Source: Bradyrhizobium jicamae
GTDB taxonomy: Bacteria > Pseudomonadota > Alphaproteobacteria > Rhizobiales > Xanthobacteraceae
Assembly: GCF_018130215.1 (NCBI RefSeq)
Contig: NZ_JAFCKQ010000037.1
Span: 1-64,000 of the forward strand
DNA: 64,000 nt
Direction: 5' to 3'
Below the pieces are notes generated by a model that had not been told where the DNA came from, made no database searches, and worked only from the letters and a program-made list of their open reading frames with translations. The position numbers and the translations under genes are program-made. Shown piece by piece: positions 6,952-15,776 of the stretch (position 1 is its first letter; each line of letters opens with the position of its first letter).

Positions 6952-9435
6952 CTAGTACAGCCCACCGGTTCCCGGGCGCATGAACAGGCCTGTGTCAGGC
7001 TGCTGCCCCTGCGACGGCTGGGGTCCACGGCCATCGGCGTCGGCGACGCTGGAGGAATAGCCTTCAGGCGGCGCCGTGCCCGGCTTGAACGCCTCCAGGA
7101 TCGTATTGCCGCCCCCGCCCGGGCCCACCCGCGTGCCGGTCTTGGAATCGACTCGGATCAGCTTGATCCCGGCCGGAATCTTGAATGGCGTGGCCGGTTT
7201 GTCGGCGAGCGCCAGCTTCATGAAATCGCGCGCGATCGGAGCCGCGGTGTGGCCGGCCTGCGCCGTCCTGCCCAGCGAGCGAGGCTTGTCATAGCCGAGA
7301 TAGAGGCCAACGACGAGATCAGACGAAAAGCCGACGAACCAGAGGTCCTTCGCGTCATTGGTGGTGCCGGTCTTGCCCGCGATCGGCTTGCCGACGTCAC
7401 GCATCACGGTCGCCGTGCCGCGCTGAACCACGCCCTCCATCATCGAGGTGATCTGGTAGGCGGTCATGGGGTCGAGCACCTGCTCGCGGCGATCGATCAA
7501 TTGCGGCTCAGGCTGGTTCTTCCATCCTTCCGGCGCATCGCAGCCGCGGCATTCGCGCGCGTCGTGCTTGAAGATGGTGTGGCCGTAGCGATCCTGGATG
7601 CGATCGATCAGGGTCGGCTTCACGCGGCGGCCGCCATTGGCGAACATCGAATAGGCCGTGACCATGCGCATCACGGTGGTTTCGCCGGCGCCGAGCGCGT
7701 AGGACAGATAGTTCGGCAATTCGTCATAAACACCGAAGCGCTTGGCATACTCGCCGATCAAAGGCATGCCGATGTCCTGCGCGAGCCGGACCGTCACCGT
7801 GTTGAGCGAGTGCGTCAGCGCATTGCGAAGCGTGGTCGGTCCGTAATAGTGACCGGTGGAGAAGTTCTCCGGGCGCCACACGCCGCCGCCCTGCCCCTGG
7901 TCGATTTCGATCGGCCCGTCGACGATGATGCTCGACGGCGTATAGCCATTGTCCAGCGCCGCCGAATAGACCAGCGGCTTGAACGACGAGCCCGGCTGCC
8001 GGTAGGCCTGGGTCGCGCGATTGAACTGGCTCTGATCGAACGAGAAGCCGCCGACCATCGCCAGCACGCGGCCGGTCCATGGATCCATCGCAATCATGGC
8101 GCCGGAGATTTCGGGCAATTGCCGCAGACGATACTGGCCGTCGACCGCGGCGCCGTCCTTGTTCACCAGCGGATCGGCATAGATCACGTCGCCCGGCTGC
8201 AACACCTGCGAAACGGCGGTCGGCGTCTTGCCCTTGCTCCGCGCCCAGCGCACGCCGTCGATCGTGATGATCCCGGTCTGCCGCTCCTTGCTGACCGCGC
8301 CGCCGAGTTCGCGGCCGGGCTGGAAGCCGATCCTGGCCGAGTCGTTGCTGGTCTCCAGCACCACCGCCATCCGCCACGGCGAGATGTCGGACAGCGACTT
8401 GACGTCGGCGAGCTTGACACCCCAGTCACCGGAGATGTCGAGCTTCTGCATCGCGCCCCGCCAGCCCTGCGCCTCGTCATAGTTGACGAGACCGGCCGCC
8501 ATGGTCTTGCGCGCCATCACCTGGATCTTCGGGTCGAGCGTGGTGCGGACCGAGAGGCCGCCCTCGTAGAGCTTCTTTTCCCCGTAGCGTTCGAAAATGT
8601 CGCGACGGACCTCTTCGGCGAAATACTCGCCGGCGAAGATGTGGGCGCCGTTGGAGCGGTTGGTGACGACGAGCGGATCCTTGCGCGCCTTGTCGGCGTC
8701 GGCCTGCTTGATCCAGCCGTTCTCCAGCAGCCGGTCGATCACATAGTTGCGGCGCTCGATGGCGCGATCGCGGTTGCGCACCGGATGCAGCGCCGCGGGT
8801 GCCTTCGGCAGCGAGGCGAGATAGGACGCTTCCGCGATCGTCAGCTCGTTGACCGACTTGTCGAAATAGACCAGCGACGCCGCTGCGATGCCGTAGGCGC
8901 CGAGCCCGAGATAGATTTCGTTGAGATAGAGCTCGAGGATGCGGTCCTTGGAATAGGCGCGCTCGATGCGCATCGCCAGCAAGGCTTCCTTGATCTTGCG
9001 GGAGAACGACACCTCGTTGGTCAGGAGGAAGTTCTTGGCGACCTGCTGGGTGATCGTCGACGCACCCTGTGGCCTGCGGTTGGAACCGTAATTCTGCGCA
9101 TAGAGGATCGCAGCCCGCAGCATGCCCTGGTAGTCGATGCCGCCATGCTCGTAGAAATTCTTGTCTTCGGCGGCGAGGAACGCGTTGATCACGAGCTTCG
9201 GCACCGCCTGGATCGGCAGATACAGCCGTCGTTCCTTGGAGTATTCGCCGAGCAGCGCGCCGTCGGACGCATGCACGCGCGTCATCACCGGCGGCTCATA
9301 GTCCTGCAGCTGCGAATAGTCCGGAAGGTCCTTGGAGAAGTGCCAGATCGCCCCGGCGACGCCGGCAACGCCGACCAGGAACAGCACGGTTCCGGCGGCG
9401 AACAAGAATCCCATGAACCGCACAAGCAGGCGCAT
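6952..9435 (-). CDS. mrcA: Penicillin-binding protein 1A, bifunctional transglycosylase/transpeptidase
   Basis: 827 residues from the ATG at 9435 (MRLLVRFMGFLF), which places the membrane anchor at residues 8-30 as expected. An in-frame ATG at 9537 would add an unlikely 34-residue leader. The GT51 glycosyltransferase domain has its catalytic glutamate in AAEDKNFYEHGG and the QGASTITQQVAKN motif. The transpeptidase domain has the acylation serine in GSSFKPLVY near 483, HSLN as the second motif and AGKTGTTND near 683. It polymerises and cross-links peptidoglycan at the periplasmic face. It lies between amiC upstream and prfB downstream on the same strand, an arrangement I recall as conserved in related genomes. 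Confidence 0.95.
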   Translation of the reverse strand: MRLLVRFMGFLFAAGTVLFLVGVAGVAGAIWHFSKDLPDYSQLQDYEPPVMTRVHASDGALLGEYSKERRLYLPIQAVPKLVINAFLAAEDKNFYEHGGIDYQGMLRAAILYAQNYGSNRRPQGASTITQQVAKNFLLTNEVSFSRKIKEALLAMRIERAYSKDRILELYLNEIYLGLGAYGIAAASLVYFDKSVNELTIAEASYLASLPKAPAALHPVRNRDRAIERRNYVIDRLLENGWIKQADADKARKDPLVVTNRSNGAHIFAGEYFAEEVRRDIFERYGEKKLYEGGLSVRTTLDPKIQVMARKTMAAGLVNYDEAQGWRGAMQKLDISGDWGVKLADVKSLSDISPWRMAVVLETSNDSARIGFQPGRELGGAVSKERQTGIITIDGVRWARSKGKTPTAVSQVLQPGDVIYADPLVNKDGAAVDGQYRLRQLPEISGAMIAMDPWTGRVLAMVGGFSFDQSQFNRATQAYRQPGSSFKPLVYSAALDNGYTPSSIIVDGPIEIDQGQGGGVWRPENFSTGHYYGPTTLRNALTHSLNTVTVRLAQDIGMPLIGEYAKRFGVYDELPNYLSYALGAGETTVMRMVTAYSMFANGGRRVKPTLIDRIQDRYGHTIFKHDARECRGCDAPEGWKNQPEPQLIDRREQVLDPMTAYQITSMMEGVVQRGTATVMRDVGKPIAGKTGTTNDAKDLWFVGFSSDLVVGLYLGYDKPRSLGRTAQAGHTAAPIARDFMKLALADKPATPFKIPAGIKLIRVDSKTGTRVGPGGGGNTILEAFKPGTAPPEGYSSSVADADGRGPQPSQGQQPDTGLFMRPGTGGLY

Positions 9436-9678
9436 TATCGAAGTTCCGCTCCAACCCTCCGGCGCCCTTCTGCTCTGAAGCGCCCGTCCAAAGTGCGGCA
9501 GTGTCTCACGCAACCGAGCCTGGGCCCAGAGGGCCACCGTAGCGCACGCCCAATATACAAAAACCGCCGGAAAATATGGCCGATTCCGAAAGCTCTGCGG
9601 CCCTTTAGTCTATACCGCCGCTGCTGTGGCCAAACTAGGGCCTCCCCGCAACAGTCCGGGCCTTTCAACCGGCCGATT

Positions 9679-10998
9679 TCACTTGGCTGGCCCGACCGTT
9701 GCGAGCCGCTTGGCGAAATACGTATCGATCGCCTGGGCCATCGAGCCGACGGTCTTGCTGCGCCAGTTCTCCGAGACCAGGTGCTCGAGGTCGCCCTTGT
9801 TGGAGACGTAGCCGAGCTCGACCAGGACGGAGGGGACGTCGGGCGCCTTGAGCACCCGGAACCCGGCCGACTTCAGCGGATTCTTGTGCATCCGGACCGA
9901 GGTCTTCATCTCCGTCATCAGCAGATGGGCGAAGCGGTTGGAGAAGGTCTTGGTCTCGCGCTGCGCAAGGTCGATCAGGATATCGGCAACCTCGGTCGGC
10001 TCGTCGGTCAGGTTCACGCCGCCAATGGCATCGGCCTTGTTTTCGGTCTCGGCCAGCCGCTCGGCCTCGGCGTCCGACGCCTTGTCCGACAACGTATAGA
10101 TCGTGGCGCCCTGGGCATCGCCCTCGCGTCGCGGCAGGGCGTCGGCGTGGATCGAAACGAACAGGGCCGCAGACTGCGTGCGCGCCACCTTCACCCGGTC
10201 GTTGAGCGGAATGAAGGTGTCATCGGTGCGGGTCATCACGACGCGGTATTTGCCCGACTTCTCGATGCGGTCGCGCAACGCGAGGCCAAATGCCAGCACG
10301 AGGTTCTTCTCCATCTCGCTGCCGGACTGGGTACCGTTGTCGATGCCGCCGTGGCCGGGATCGATCACGATCAGAGGGCGCGCATCCGAAGCCGCCGTCG
10401 TTGCCGGCGCGTCGATCGCAGCGTGGGCATCGGCGATCGTCGGCTTGAGTTCCGGGCGGTCCTGCGGCGCGAGCGACTGCACGAAGGCGGTGCGGTCGAT
10501 TTCCTCGAACTCCAGGACCAGCCGGGGCGGCTGGTCGTTGGCGGCGTCGAGCACGTAGGAATTGGCGATCTTCGCCGGCCCCGTCAGGTCGAACACGATC
10601 CGCGAGCCGCCAGGCATCACGAGGCCATAGCGGAATGCCTTCACCAATCCGCGGCTTGCCGAGCCGATTCCTGCCGCAAGCTGGAAATTGACCTGCGGAA
10701 GATCGACGACGACCCGATAGGGATCAGCCAGGGGGAAGGCGCGAAACTCGACCTTCCGATCGAGATCGAGGATGAATCGGGTCTGCTTGGCGTCACCGGC
10801 GAGGCGTGCGTCGGATGCAACCGGGAAACTCGCGGTGGCGGCGACCGGACCGGACGGACTGGCCTGCGGCTGCTCCGCGGCGCTCGGCCCCCCCATTTCG
10901 ACAGATGCCAATGTTGCGGCGCACAACAGGCCGCACGCCAGCAGAACACGGTGATTTGCGCGAAATGCCACCGATTCGGTGCCTCCAAGCAGCTTCAT
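9679..10998 (-). CDS. amiC: N-acetylmuramoyl-L-alanine amidase with AMIN domain (AmiC type)
   Basis: 439 residues. A hydrophobic signal segment spans about 16-36. An AMIN targeting domain follows at about 60-170, and an Amidase_3 catalytic domain at about 208-425. Zinc-ligand motifs are VIDPGHGGIDNG (His near 216), the glutamate in SEMEKNLVLAF and VSIHADALP. The enzyme cuts the lactyl-peptide amide of peptidoglycan, mainly at the division site. It is followed by mrcA on the same strand after 243 bases and is divergent from rne. That gap (9436-9678) is non-coding and probably holds a promoter for mrcA. Confidence 0.94.
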   Translation of the reverse strand: MKLLGGTESVAFRANHRVLLACGLLCAATLASVEMGGPSAAEQPQASPSGPVAATASFPVASDARLAGDAKQTRFILDLDRKVEFRAFPLADPYRVVVDLPQVNFQLAAGIGSASRGLVKAFRYGLVMPGGSRIVFDLTGPAKIANSYVLDAANDQPPRLVLEFEEIDRTAFVQSLAPQDRPELKPTIADAHAAIDAPATTAASDARPLIVIDPGHGGIDNGTQSGSEMEKNLVLAFGLALRDRIEKSGKYRVVMTRTDDTFIPLNDRVKVARTQSAALFVSIHADALPRREGDAQGATIYTLSDKASDAEAERLAETENKADAIGGVNLTDEPTEVADILIDLAQRETKTFSNRFAHLLMTEMKTSVRMHKNPLKSAGFRVLKAPDVPSVLVELGYVSNKGDLEHLVSENWRSKTVGSMAQAIDTYFAKRLATVGPAK

Positions 10999-11674
10999 AC
11001 CGCATTAGGACCGCACGGTTAATCGCAGCCTAATGACACGGACGCGAAAAGGATTCCAGTGTTGCAGCCCCGCGACGCTTCCCTTGCGCGGGGCCGGCAA
11101 TCCACGTATGTACGGGATGCTGACGGCTAGTACTCCCGGTTGTGTCGCGTTCAGCCTCCCGGTGCAGCGGTGGAACCTTCTCAGCGGAAGGTTCCAGCGT
11201 GTTTTTCCGATCCCCTCCGCAGCCAGCGCCGCGCGCGGCTGACATGGAGGGGCGGTTTCGAGCCCGAGCGGCGTCCGGTCCCAGGCACATCTCGCCAGAG
11301 GGACGGTTTGAGACACGGCATAACTGATTATCCGGCCCCTCGGGGCCTCGATATGCGATGGCCGGCGAGCGCTTCGGCGCCGCGCCGGGCTTTCAGCAAA
11401 AGATACGGCGGTAATTCTCGCCGCCAACATGTTTAGACGGGCCGACGCTTAATGCGCCAGACTGTATTGCCGACCTGGATCGCCGAGACGATCGCGCTGA
11501 CGCGAGGTGAAAACTTCGCCCGACGCATCATCCCGGTGGGCTCCCGCTCGGCGCTGCGCTTCGAGACGCGTTTTGGCCTTCCCCTCACCCCCGAATCAGG
11601 TGGACCGTCGCGTCACCGGGCGGCGCAATTTGCGCGCGCCATGCACCGCGCCCGCCGCCTTCAAGAGCTCCAAA
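10999..11674 (+). other. amiC-rne intergenic region, probable long rne leader with hairpins
   Basis: No credible gene in about 676 bases. It must contain promoters for amiC and rne. Two stable inverted repeats stand out: GCCCCGCG/CGCGGGGC at 11067-11074 and 11087-11094, and TGGAACCTT/AAGGTTCCA at 11171-11179 and 11188-11196. In other bacteria RNase E limits its own level by cutting a structured 5' leader, so a comparable leader here is reasonable, but that is inference. Confidence 0.45.
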
Positions 11675-14600
11675 ATGCCCAACAAGATGTTGATCGATGC
11701 CACCCACCCGGAAGAGACCCGGGTCGTCGTGGTCCGTGGCAATCGCGTCGAAGAGTTTGATTTCGAGACCGCCCAGCGCAAGCAACTGCGCGGCAATATC
11801 TATCTCGCCAAGGTCACGCGCGTAGAGCCGTCGTTGCAGGCCGCCTTCATCGAATATGGCGGCAACCGGCACGGCTTCCTGGCCTTCAGCGAAATCCATC
11901 CCGACTACTACCAGATTCCGGTCGCCGACCGTCAGGCCCTGATCGAGGCTGATGAGCGCGCGCATCGCGAGGCCGAGGAAGAGCATGAGAATCGCGGCCA
12001 TCGCCGCCGGTCGCGCCATCGCAATGCCCGCCGCCGCGGCCATGGCGACCGCGTACAGAGCGAGGTGGTCGAGGGGGCAATCGACCCGCAGGCTCAGGCG
12101 CATGAGGCGCTCGAGCATCCGCTCGATGCCGCGCACCACGATCACGAGGTGGCGGCCCACGAAGGTCATGCCCATGAGGCGCATGATCATGGGCATGAAG
12201 ATCATGGGCATGAGGATCACGGCCACGATCATCATGATCATGACCACCACGATCATGACCACGAGCATCACGACCATGAGCATCACGACCACGAGCATCA
12301 TGACCACGATCCTGGCCATGACCATCCCGAAGAGCACGACCACGCCCCTGCCGTGAGCGAGGCTCCGGCCGTTGACGCACAAGCCGATCCGGTCGCTGCG
12401 GCCATCGAGGCGTCCGTTGCGTCAGCCGCGCCCGAGGCCGCCGAGTTTGTCGAGGTCAATCATGAGCCTGAGCGGGCGCATGAGGAGCAGGCCGAGGAAA
12501 ACATCGCGCACGCCGACGATGCGCCGATCGCGGGCCATGCCGACGAAGGCTATGTGGCCGGCGACGACGCCGTCGCCGAGCCTGGAACACCGGAAGAAGC
12601 AGTCGCGGTTCCCGTTGAGAATGGCGACGATGCCACCGACGATGAGGATGACGACGGCGAGGAAGGCGAGGAAGAGGAAGTCGTCGAGTCCGTCGGTGGC
12701 GACGACGTGCTCGAGGAGGTCCCGGAGCGCCCGTTCCGCCCGCGCCGCCAGTACAAGATCCAGGAAGTCATCAAGCGCCGCCAGGTCATGCTGGTGCAGG
12801 TCGTCAAGGAAGAGCGTGGCAACAAGGGCGCCGCGCTCACCACCTATCTGTCGCTCGCTGGCCGCTATGCCGTGCTGATGCCCAACACCGCGCGTGGCGG
12901 CGGCATCAGCCGCAAGATCACCTCGGCCCAGGATCGCTCGCGGCTGAAGGAAGTGGTGCAGGACCTCGACGTGCCCGAGGGCATGGGCATCATCCTGCGT
13001 ACCGCCGGCGCCTCCCGCAGCAAGCCGGAGATCAAGCGCGACTTCGAGTACCTGATCCGCATGTGGGAAACCGTGCGCGACCTGACGCTGAAGTCGCAGG
13101 CGCCGAGCCTCGTCTACGAGGAAGGCTCGCTGATCAAGCGCTCGCTGCGCGACCTCTACAACAAGGAGATCGACGAGATCCAGGTGGCAGGCGAAGCCGG
13201 CTACCGGGAAGCGCGCGATTTCATGAAGATGCTGATGCCCGCGAATGTGCGCGCGGTGAAGCTCTATCGCGACGGGCAGCCGCTGTTCTCGCGGATGGGC
13301 GTCGAGAGCCAGCTGGATGCGATGTTCTCGCCGACCGTGCAGCTGCGCTCCGGCGGCTACATCGTCATCAATCAGACCGAGGCGCTGGTGTCGATCGACG
13401 TCAACTCGGGACGGGCGACGCGTGAGCATCACATCGAGGATACCGCGCTCAAGACCAATCTGGAGGCGGCGGAAGAAGTCGCACGCCAGCTAAGGCTGCG
13501 CGACCTCGCCGGCCTGATCGTCATCGACTTCATCGACATGGACGAGAAGCGCAACAATCGTGCGGTCGAGCGCAAATTGTCGGATTGCCTGCGCCAGGAC
13601 CGCGCGCGCATCCAGGTCGGCCGCATCTCGCATTTCGGCCTCCTGGAGATGTCGCGCCAGCGCATCCGCGCCAGCGTGCTGGAAAGCTCGACCGAGCCCT
13701 GCCCGCAATGCGGCGGCTCGGGACACGTCCGCTCGGTCTCGTCGGTGGCGCTGCAGCTGCTGCGCGGCATCGAGGAGATTCTGATGAAGGGCGCGACCCA
13801 CAATCTGGTGGTCCGCACCCGCACCGACGTCGCGCTCTACGTCCTCAACCACAAGCGCGGCCATCTGCGCGATCTCGAGAATGCCTTCAAGGTCTCGCTC
13901 GCGGTCGTCGCCGATGCCACGGTGAGCGGCCAGCAGTCCTACATCATCGATCGCGGCGAGCAGGTGCATACGCTCGAAGCAGCGAAGGCGCTGCTCGCAG
14001 CGCAGGCAGCCGCGGCGCCGTCGCAGGCCGAAGAGGCTGACGACGAGGAAGAGCTGTTCGAACTCGAAGCAGAGGTCGAAACCGAGGAAACCGAAGGCCT
14101 TGCCGACGACCAGGCAACGGCCGAGGAAGCCGGCGCCGAGGGCGAAGGTGACGGTCAGCGCCGCAAGCGGCGCCGCCGGCGACGCGGTCGCGGCGGCAGC
14201 GGCGAAGCCCGCGAGGGTGCTGCGCCGGCACGCGAGGACGGCGACCTCATGCATGTGATGCCCGAGGGCACGGAAGCGGTCGCAGCCGAGGATGCCGAAG
14301 TCGACGACGAGGACAGCGACGGGCAGCAGGGCTTTGCCCGCGACGATCAGGGCGGCAATGGCGAGCGTCGACCGCGCCGCCGCGGACGTCGCGGCGGCCG
14401 TCGCCGTCGCGGCGGCGGACCGGAGGAAGGTCTCGCCGGCTCGATCTCCGATGAACTCGGCCCGACATCCGCGCCCGAAGTCACTGAGGCGGTCGCCGAC
14501 TTCGATGGAGGCGCTGGCGATGGTGGCGCTGTTGAACCCGCCCCGACGCAGCCCGAGCCCGCCGCACAGCTACTCGAGCCGCAGCCGGCCGAACTGCCGC

Positions 14601-14860
14601 CGGTCGAGCCGGCATCCGTCGAGGCCCTTGCGACGCCCGAGGAAATGCCGGCTGAAGCCGACCGTGCCGCGCGGCGACGTTCGACGGTGCGCGAGAAGGC
14701 CAGCTTTGCCGCGAGCCCCGCGCCGGAGGCATCTGCCTCGGTGCTGGTCGAGACCTCGGTGGAGGAGCCCCCCGTGACAGCCCCCGAGCCGGCGCCCGTC
14801 GCCGCGGAGGCGCCGGCCCGCAAGGGTTGGTGGTCGCGCCGCTTCGGCGGCGGCAACTAA
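11675..14860 (+). CDS. rne: Ribonuclease E, with large acidic/His-rich insert in the S1 domain
   Basis: 1061 residues from the ATG at 11675 (MPNKMLIDATHPEETRV), the conserved start; longer in-frame starts give non-family sequence. RNase E is the central endoribonuclease and scaffold of the RNA degradosome. The S1 domain begins near residue 37 and is interrupted at about 92-355 by an acidic, low-complexity insert whose core (about 162-224) is almost all His, Asp and Glu. Catalytic aspartates are in SIDVNSGRAT near 574 and IVIDFIDM near 615. The zinc-link CPQCGGSG is near 675. The C-terminal third alternates acidic and Arg-rich blocks, then a Pro/Ala/Glu-rich tail, typical of a disordered RNA- and partner-binding scaffold. 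Followed by a strong terminator. Confidence 0.95.
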   Translation: MPNKMLIDATHPEETRVVVVRGNRVEEFDFETAQRKQLRGNIYLAKVTRVEPSLQAAFIEYGGNRHGFLAFSEIHPDYYQIPVADRQALIEADERAHREAEEEHENRGHRRRSRHRNARRRGHGDRVQSEVVEGAIDPQAQAHEALEHPLDAAHHDHEVAAHEGHAHEAHDHGHEDHGHEDHGHDHHDHDHHDHDHEHHDHEHHDHEHHDHDPGHDHPEEHDHAPAVSEAPAVDAQADPVAAAIEASVASAAPEAAEFVEVNHEPERAHEEQAEENIAHADDAPIAGHADEGYVAGDDAVAEPGTPEEAVAVPVENGDDATDDEDDDGEEGEEEEVVESVGGDDVLEEVPERPFRPRRQYKIQEVIKRRQVMLVQVVKEERGNKGAALTTYLSLAGRYAVLMPNTARGGGISRKITSAQDRSRLKEVVQDLDVPEGMGIILRTAGASRSKPEIKRDFEYLIRMWETVRDLTLKSQAPSLVYEEGSLIKRSLRDLYNKEIDEIQVAGEAGYREARDFMKMLMPANVRAVKLYRDGQPLFSRMGVESQLDAMFSPTVQLRSGGYIVINQTEALVSIDVNSGRATREHHIEDTALKTNLEAAEEVARQLRLRDLAGLIVIDFIDMDEKRNNRAVERKLSDCLRQDRARIQVGRISHFGLLEMSRQRIRASVLESSTEPCPQCGGSGHVRSVSSVALQLLRGIEEILMKGATHNLVVRTRTDVALYVLNHKRGHLRDLENAFKVSLAVVADATVSGQQSYIIDRGEQVHTLEAAKALLAAQAAAAPSQAEEADDEEELFELEAEVETEETEGLADDQATAEEAGAEGEGDGQRRKRRRRRRGRGGSGEAREGAAPAREDGDLMHVMPEGTEAVAAEDAEVDDEDSDGQQGFARDDQGGNGERRPRRRGRRGGRRRRGGGPEEGLAGSISDELGPTSAPEVTEAVADFDGGAGDGGAVEPAPTQPEPAAQLLEPQPAELPPVEPASVEALATPEEMPAEADRAARRRSTVREKASFAASPAPEASASVLVETSVEEPPVTAPEPAPVAAEAPARKGWWSRRFGGGN
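12160..12345 (+). repeat. Degenerate CATGAC/CACGAC repeat encoding His-Asp/His-Glu runs in rne
   Basis: Short in-frame units built from CATGA, CACGA and CATCA recur across this stretch and encode runs such as HDHGHEDHGHEDHGHDHHDH and HHDHEHHDHEHHDH. Codons for His and Asp vary (CAT/CAC, GAT/GAC), so it is not a freshly expanded perfect microsatellite. It lies inside the S1-domain insert. Confidence 0.85.
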
Positions 14861-14873
14861 CGTCCCCACATGG

Positions 14874-14902
14874 AAAACGCCCGGCTCAGCCGGGCGTTTT
14901 TT
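14874..14902 (+). terminator. Rho-independent terminator after rne
   Basis: Stem AAAACGCCCGGC/GCCGGGCGTTTT around a three-base TCA loop, followed by a T-run. It begins 14 bases past the rne stop. The A-run on the other side lets it also serve the convergent regulator gene that ends at 14920. Confidence 0.9.
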
Positions 14903-14919
14903 AATGGTCAGGCACGTCT

Positions 14920-15579
14920 TCAGTCTCCAGCCGGCGAGTCACGGCTCGCGATCCGGCGCAGCTGATCGTAGAGATCAGGCGCCTCGCTCGTGCACAGGCA
15001 GACGCCCCTGGCCGGCTCGTCGCCCGCATTGAGGTAGGCGTGTCCCATCGTGCTGTCGAGATAGATTCCGTCCCCCGCATCGAGGATCTCCGGTGCGTAG
15101 AATTCGGTGTGAACCGCGACCCGCCCGCTGGTCACCAGAAAATACTCCTCGCCGGCATGGCGCAGCAGCGGACCGAATTCCTCCAGCGAGCGCGCCCGAA
15201 CCTCGGCCACGATCGGCACCATGCGTTTGCCGATCAGGTCGGTGCATTGATAGGTGTAGGTGTAGAATCTGGTGGCGATCACCTGCCCCTGACCGGCACG
15301 GCTGATGCTGCGGCGCGCCGTGACGGGCCGATCCTGGTCGAGGCGGCCGACCACAGGATTGAACAGCTCGGCGATCTCCATCTGCAGCCCCGACGTGAGT
15401 TGCAGCAGCTTGTCATACGTCAGCGACATCAGGCCGTTCTCGACCTTCGACAAGGTCGAAAGCGCCATGCCGGTCCGCTCGGCGACCTGCTTCAGCGTCA
15501 GGCCCCGGGCCTGCCGGGCCGCCTTCAGGCACTGGCCCAGCTGGGAGCTGATGCCTTCAAGGGTGTTGATTTCGCTCAT
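14920..15579 (-). CDS. XRE-family transcriptional regulator with cupin domain
   Basis: 219 residues. An N-terminal helix-turn-helix (about 16-70) contains LKQVAERTGMALSTLSKVEN. A C-terminal cupin (about 120-205) contains PLLRHAGEEYFLVTSGRVAV and DAGDGIYLDSTMGHAYLN. XRE-cupin proteins of this size usually regulate neighbouring amino-acid, polyamine or amide catabolism genes, with the cupin as effector sensor. It is divergent from the amidase gene across about 200 AT-rich bases, so control of the amidase/MFS/oxidoreductase group is the natural inference. Confidence 0.9.
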   Translation of the reverse strand: MSEINTLEGISSQLGQCLKAARQARGLTLKQVAERTGMALSTLSKVENGLMSLTYDKLLQLTSGLQMEIAELFNPVVGRLDQDRPVTARRSISRAGQGQVIATRFYTYTYQCTDLIGKRMVPIVAEVRARSLEEFGPLLRHAGEEYFLVTSGRVAVHTEFYAPEILDAGDGIYLDSTMGHAYLNAGDEPARGVCLCTSEAPDLYDQLRRIASRDSPAGD

Positions 15580-15738
15580 GGTCCCTCTCTACCACGCATT
15601 CGCAATTCGAAAAATATTTGTCGGATCAATCAAATTACGTTGGCCTTGAACCTGCTGCTCCAACGAGCTTCTGCACAAAACACGTAGCAAATGTGCAAAA
15701 ATGCGGGGATTCTGGGCAATATTCATGCGCCCGACCTG

Positions 15739-15773
15739 TTTCCGATATGCTAAACGATTTTCAGAAACGGAAA
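15739..15773. promoter_or_regulatory. Inverted repeat in the regulator-amidase intergenic region, possible operator
   Basis: TTTCCG (15739-15744) and CGGAAA (15768-15773) are inverted around 23 bases, just upstream of the amidase start. The divergent gap is AT-rich against its surroundings, as expected for shared promoters. Assignment to the XRE-cupin regulator is a guess from position. Confidence 0.25.
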
Positions 15774-15776
15774 GAG

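Noticed and set aside
6664..11022. 1452-codon plus-strand open frame
   Set aside because: It is the antisense shadow of mrcA and amiC, whose catalytic motifs are intact on the minus strand; no domain is visible in the shadow.
11171..11196. EcfG promoter at the GGAAC in the rne leader
   Set aside because: No CGTT follows at 16-17 bases; the GGAAC is part of a perfect hairpin instead.
12160..12345. Separate small metal-binding protein gene in the His-rich tract
   Set aside because: The tract is in frame with the S1 and catalytic parts of RNase E, with no internal start or ribosome site of its own.
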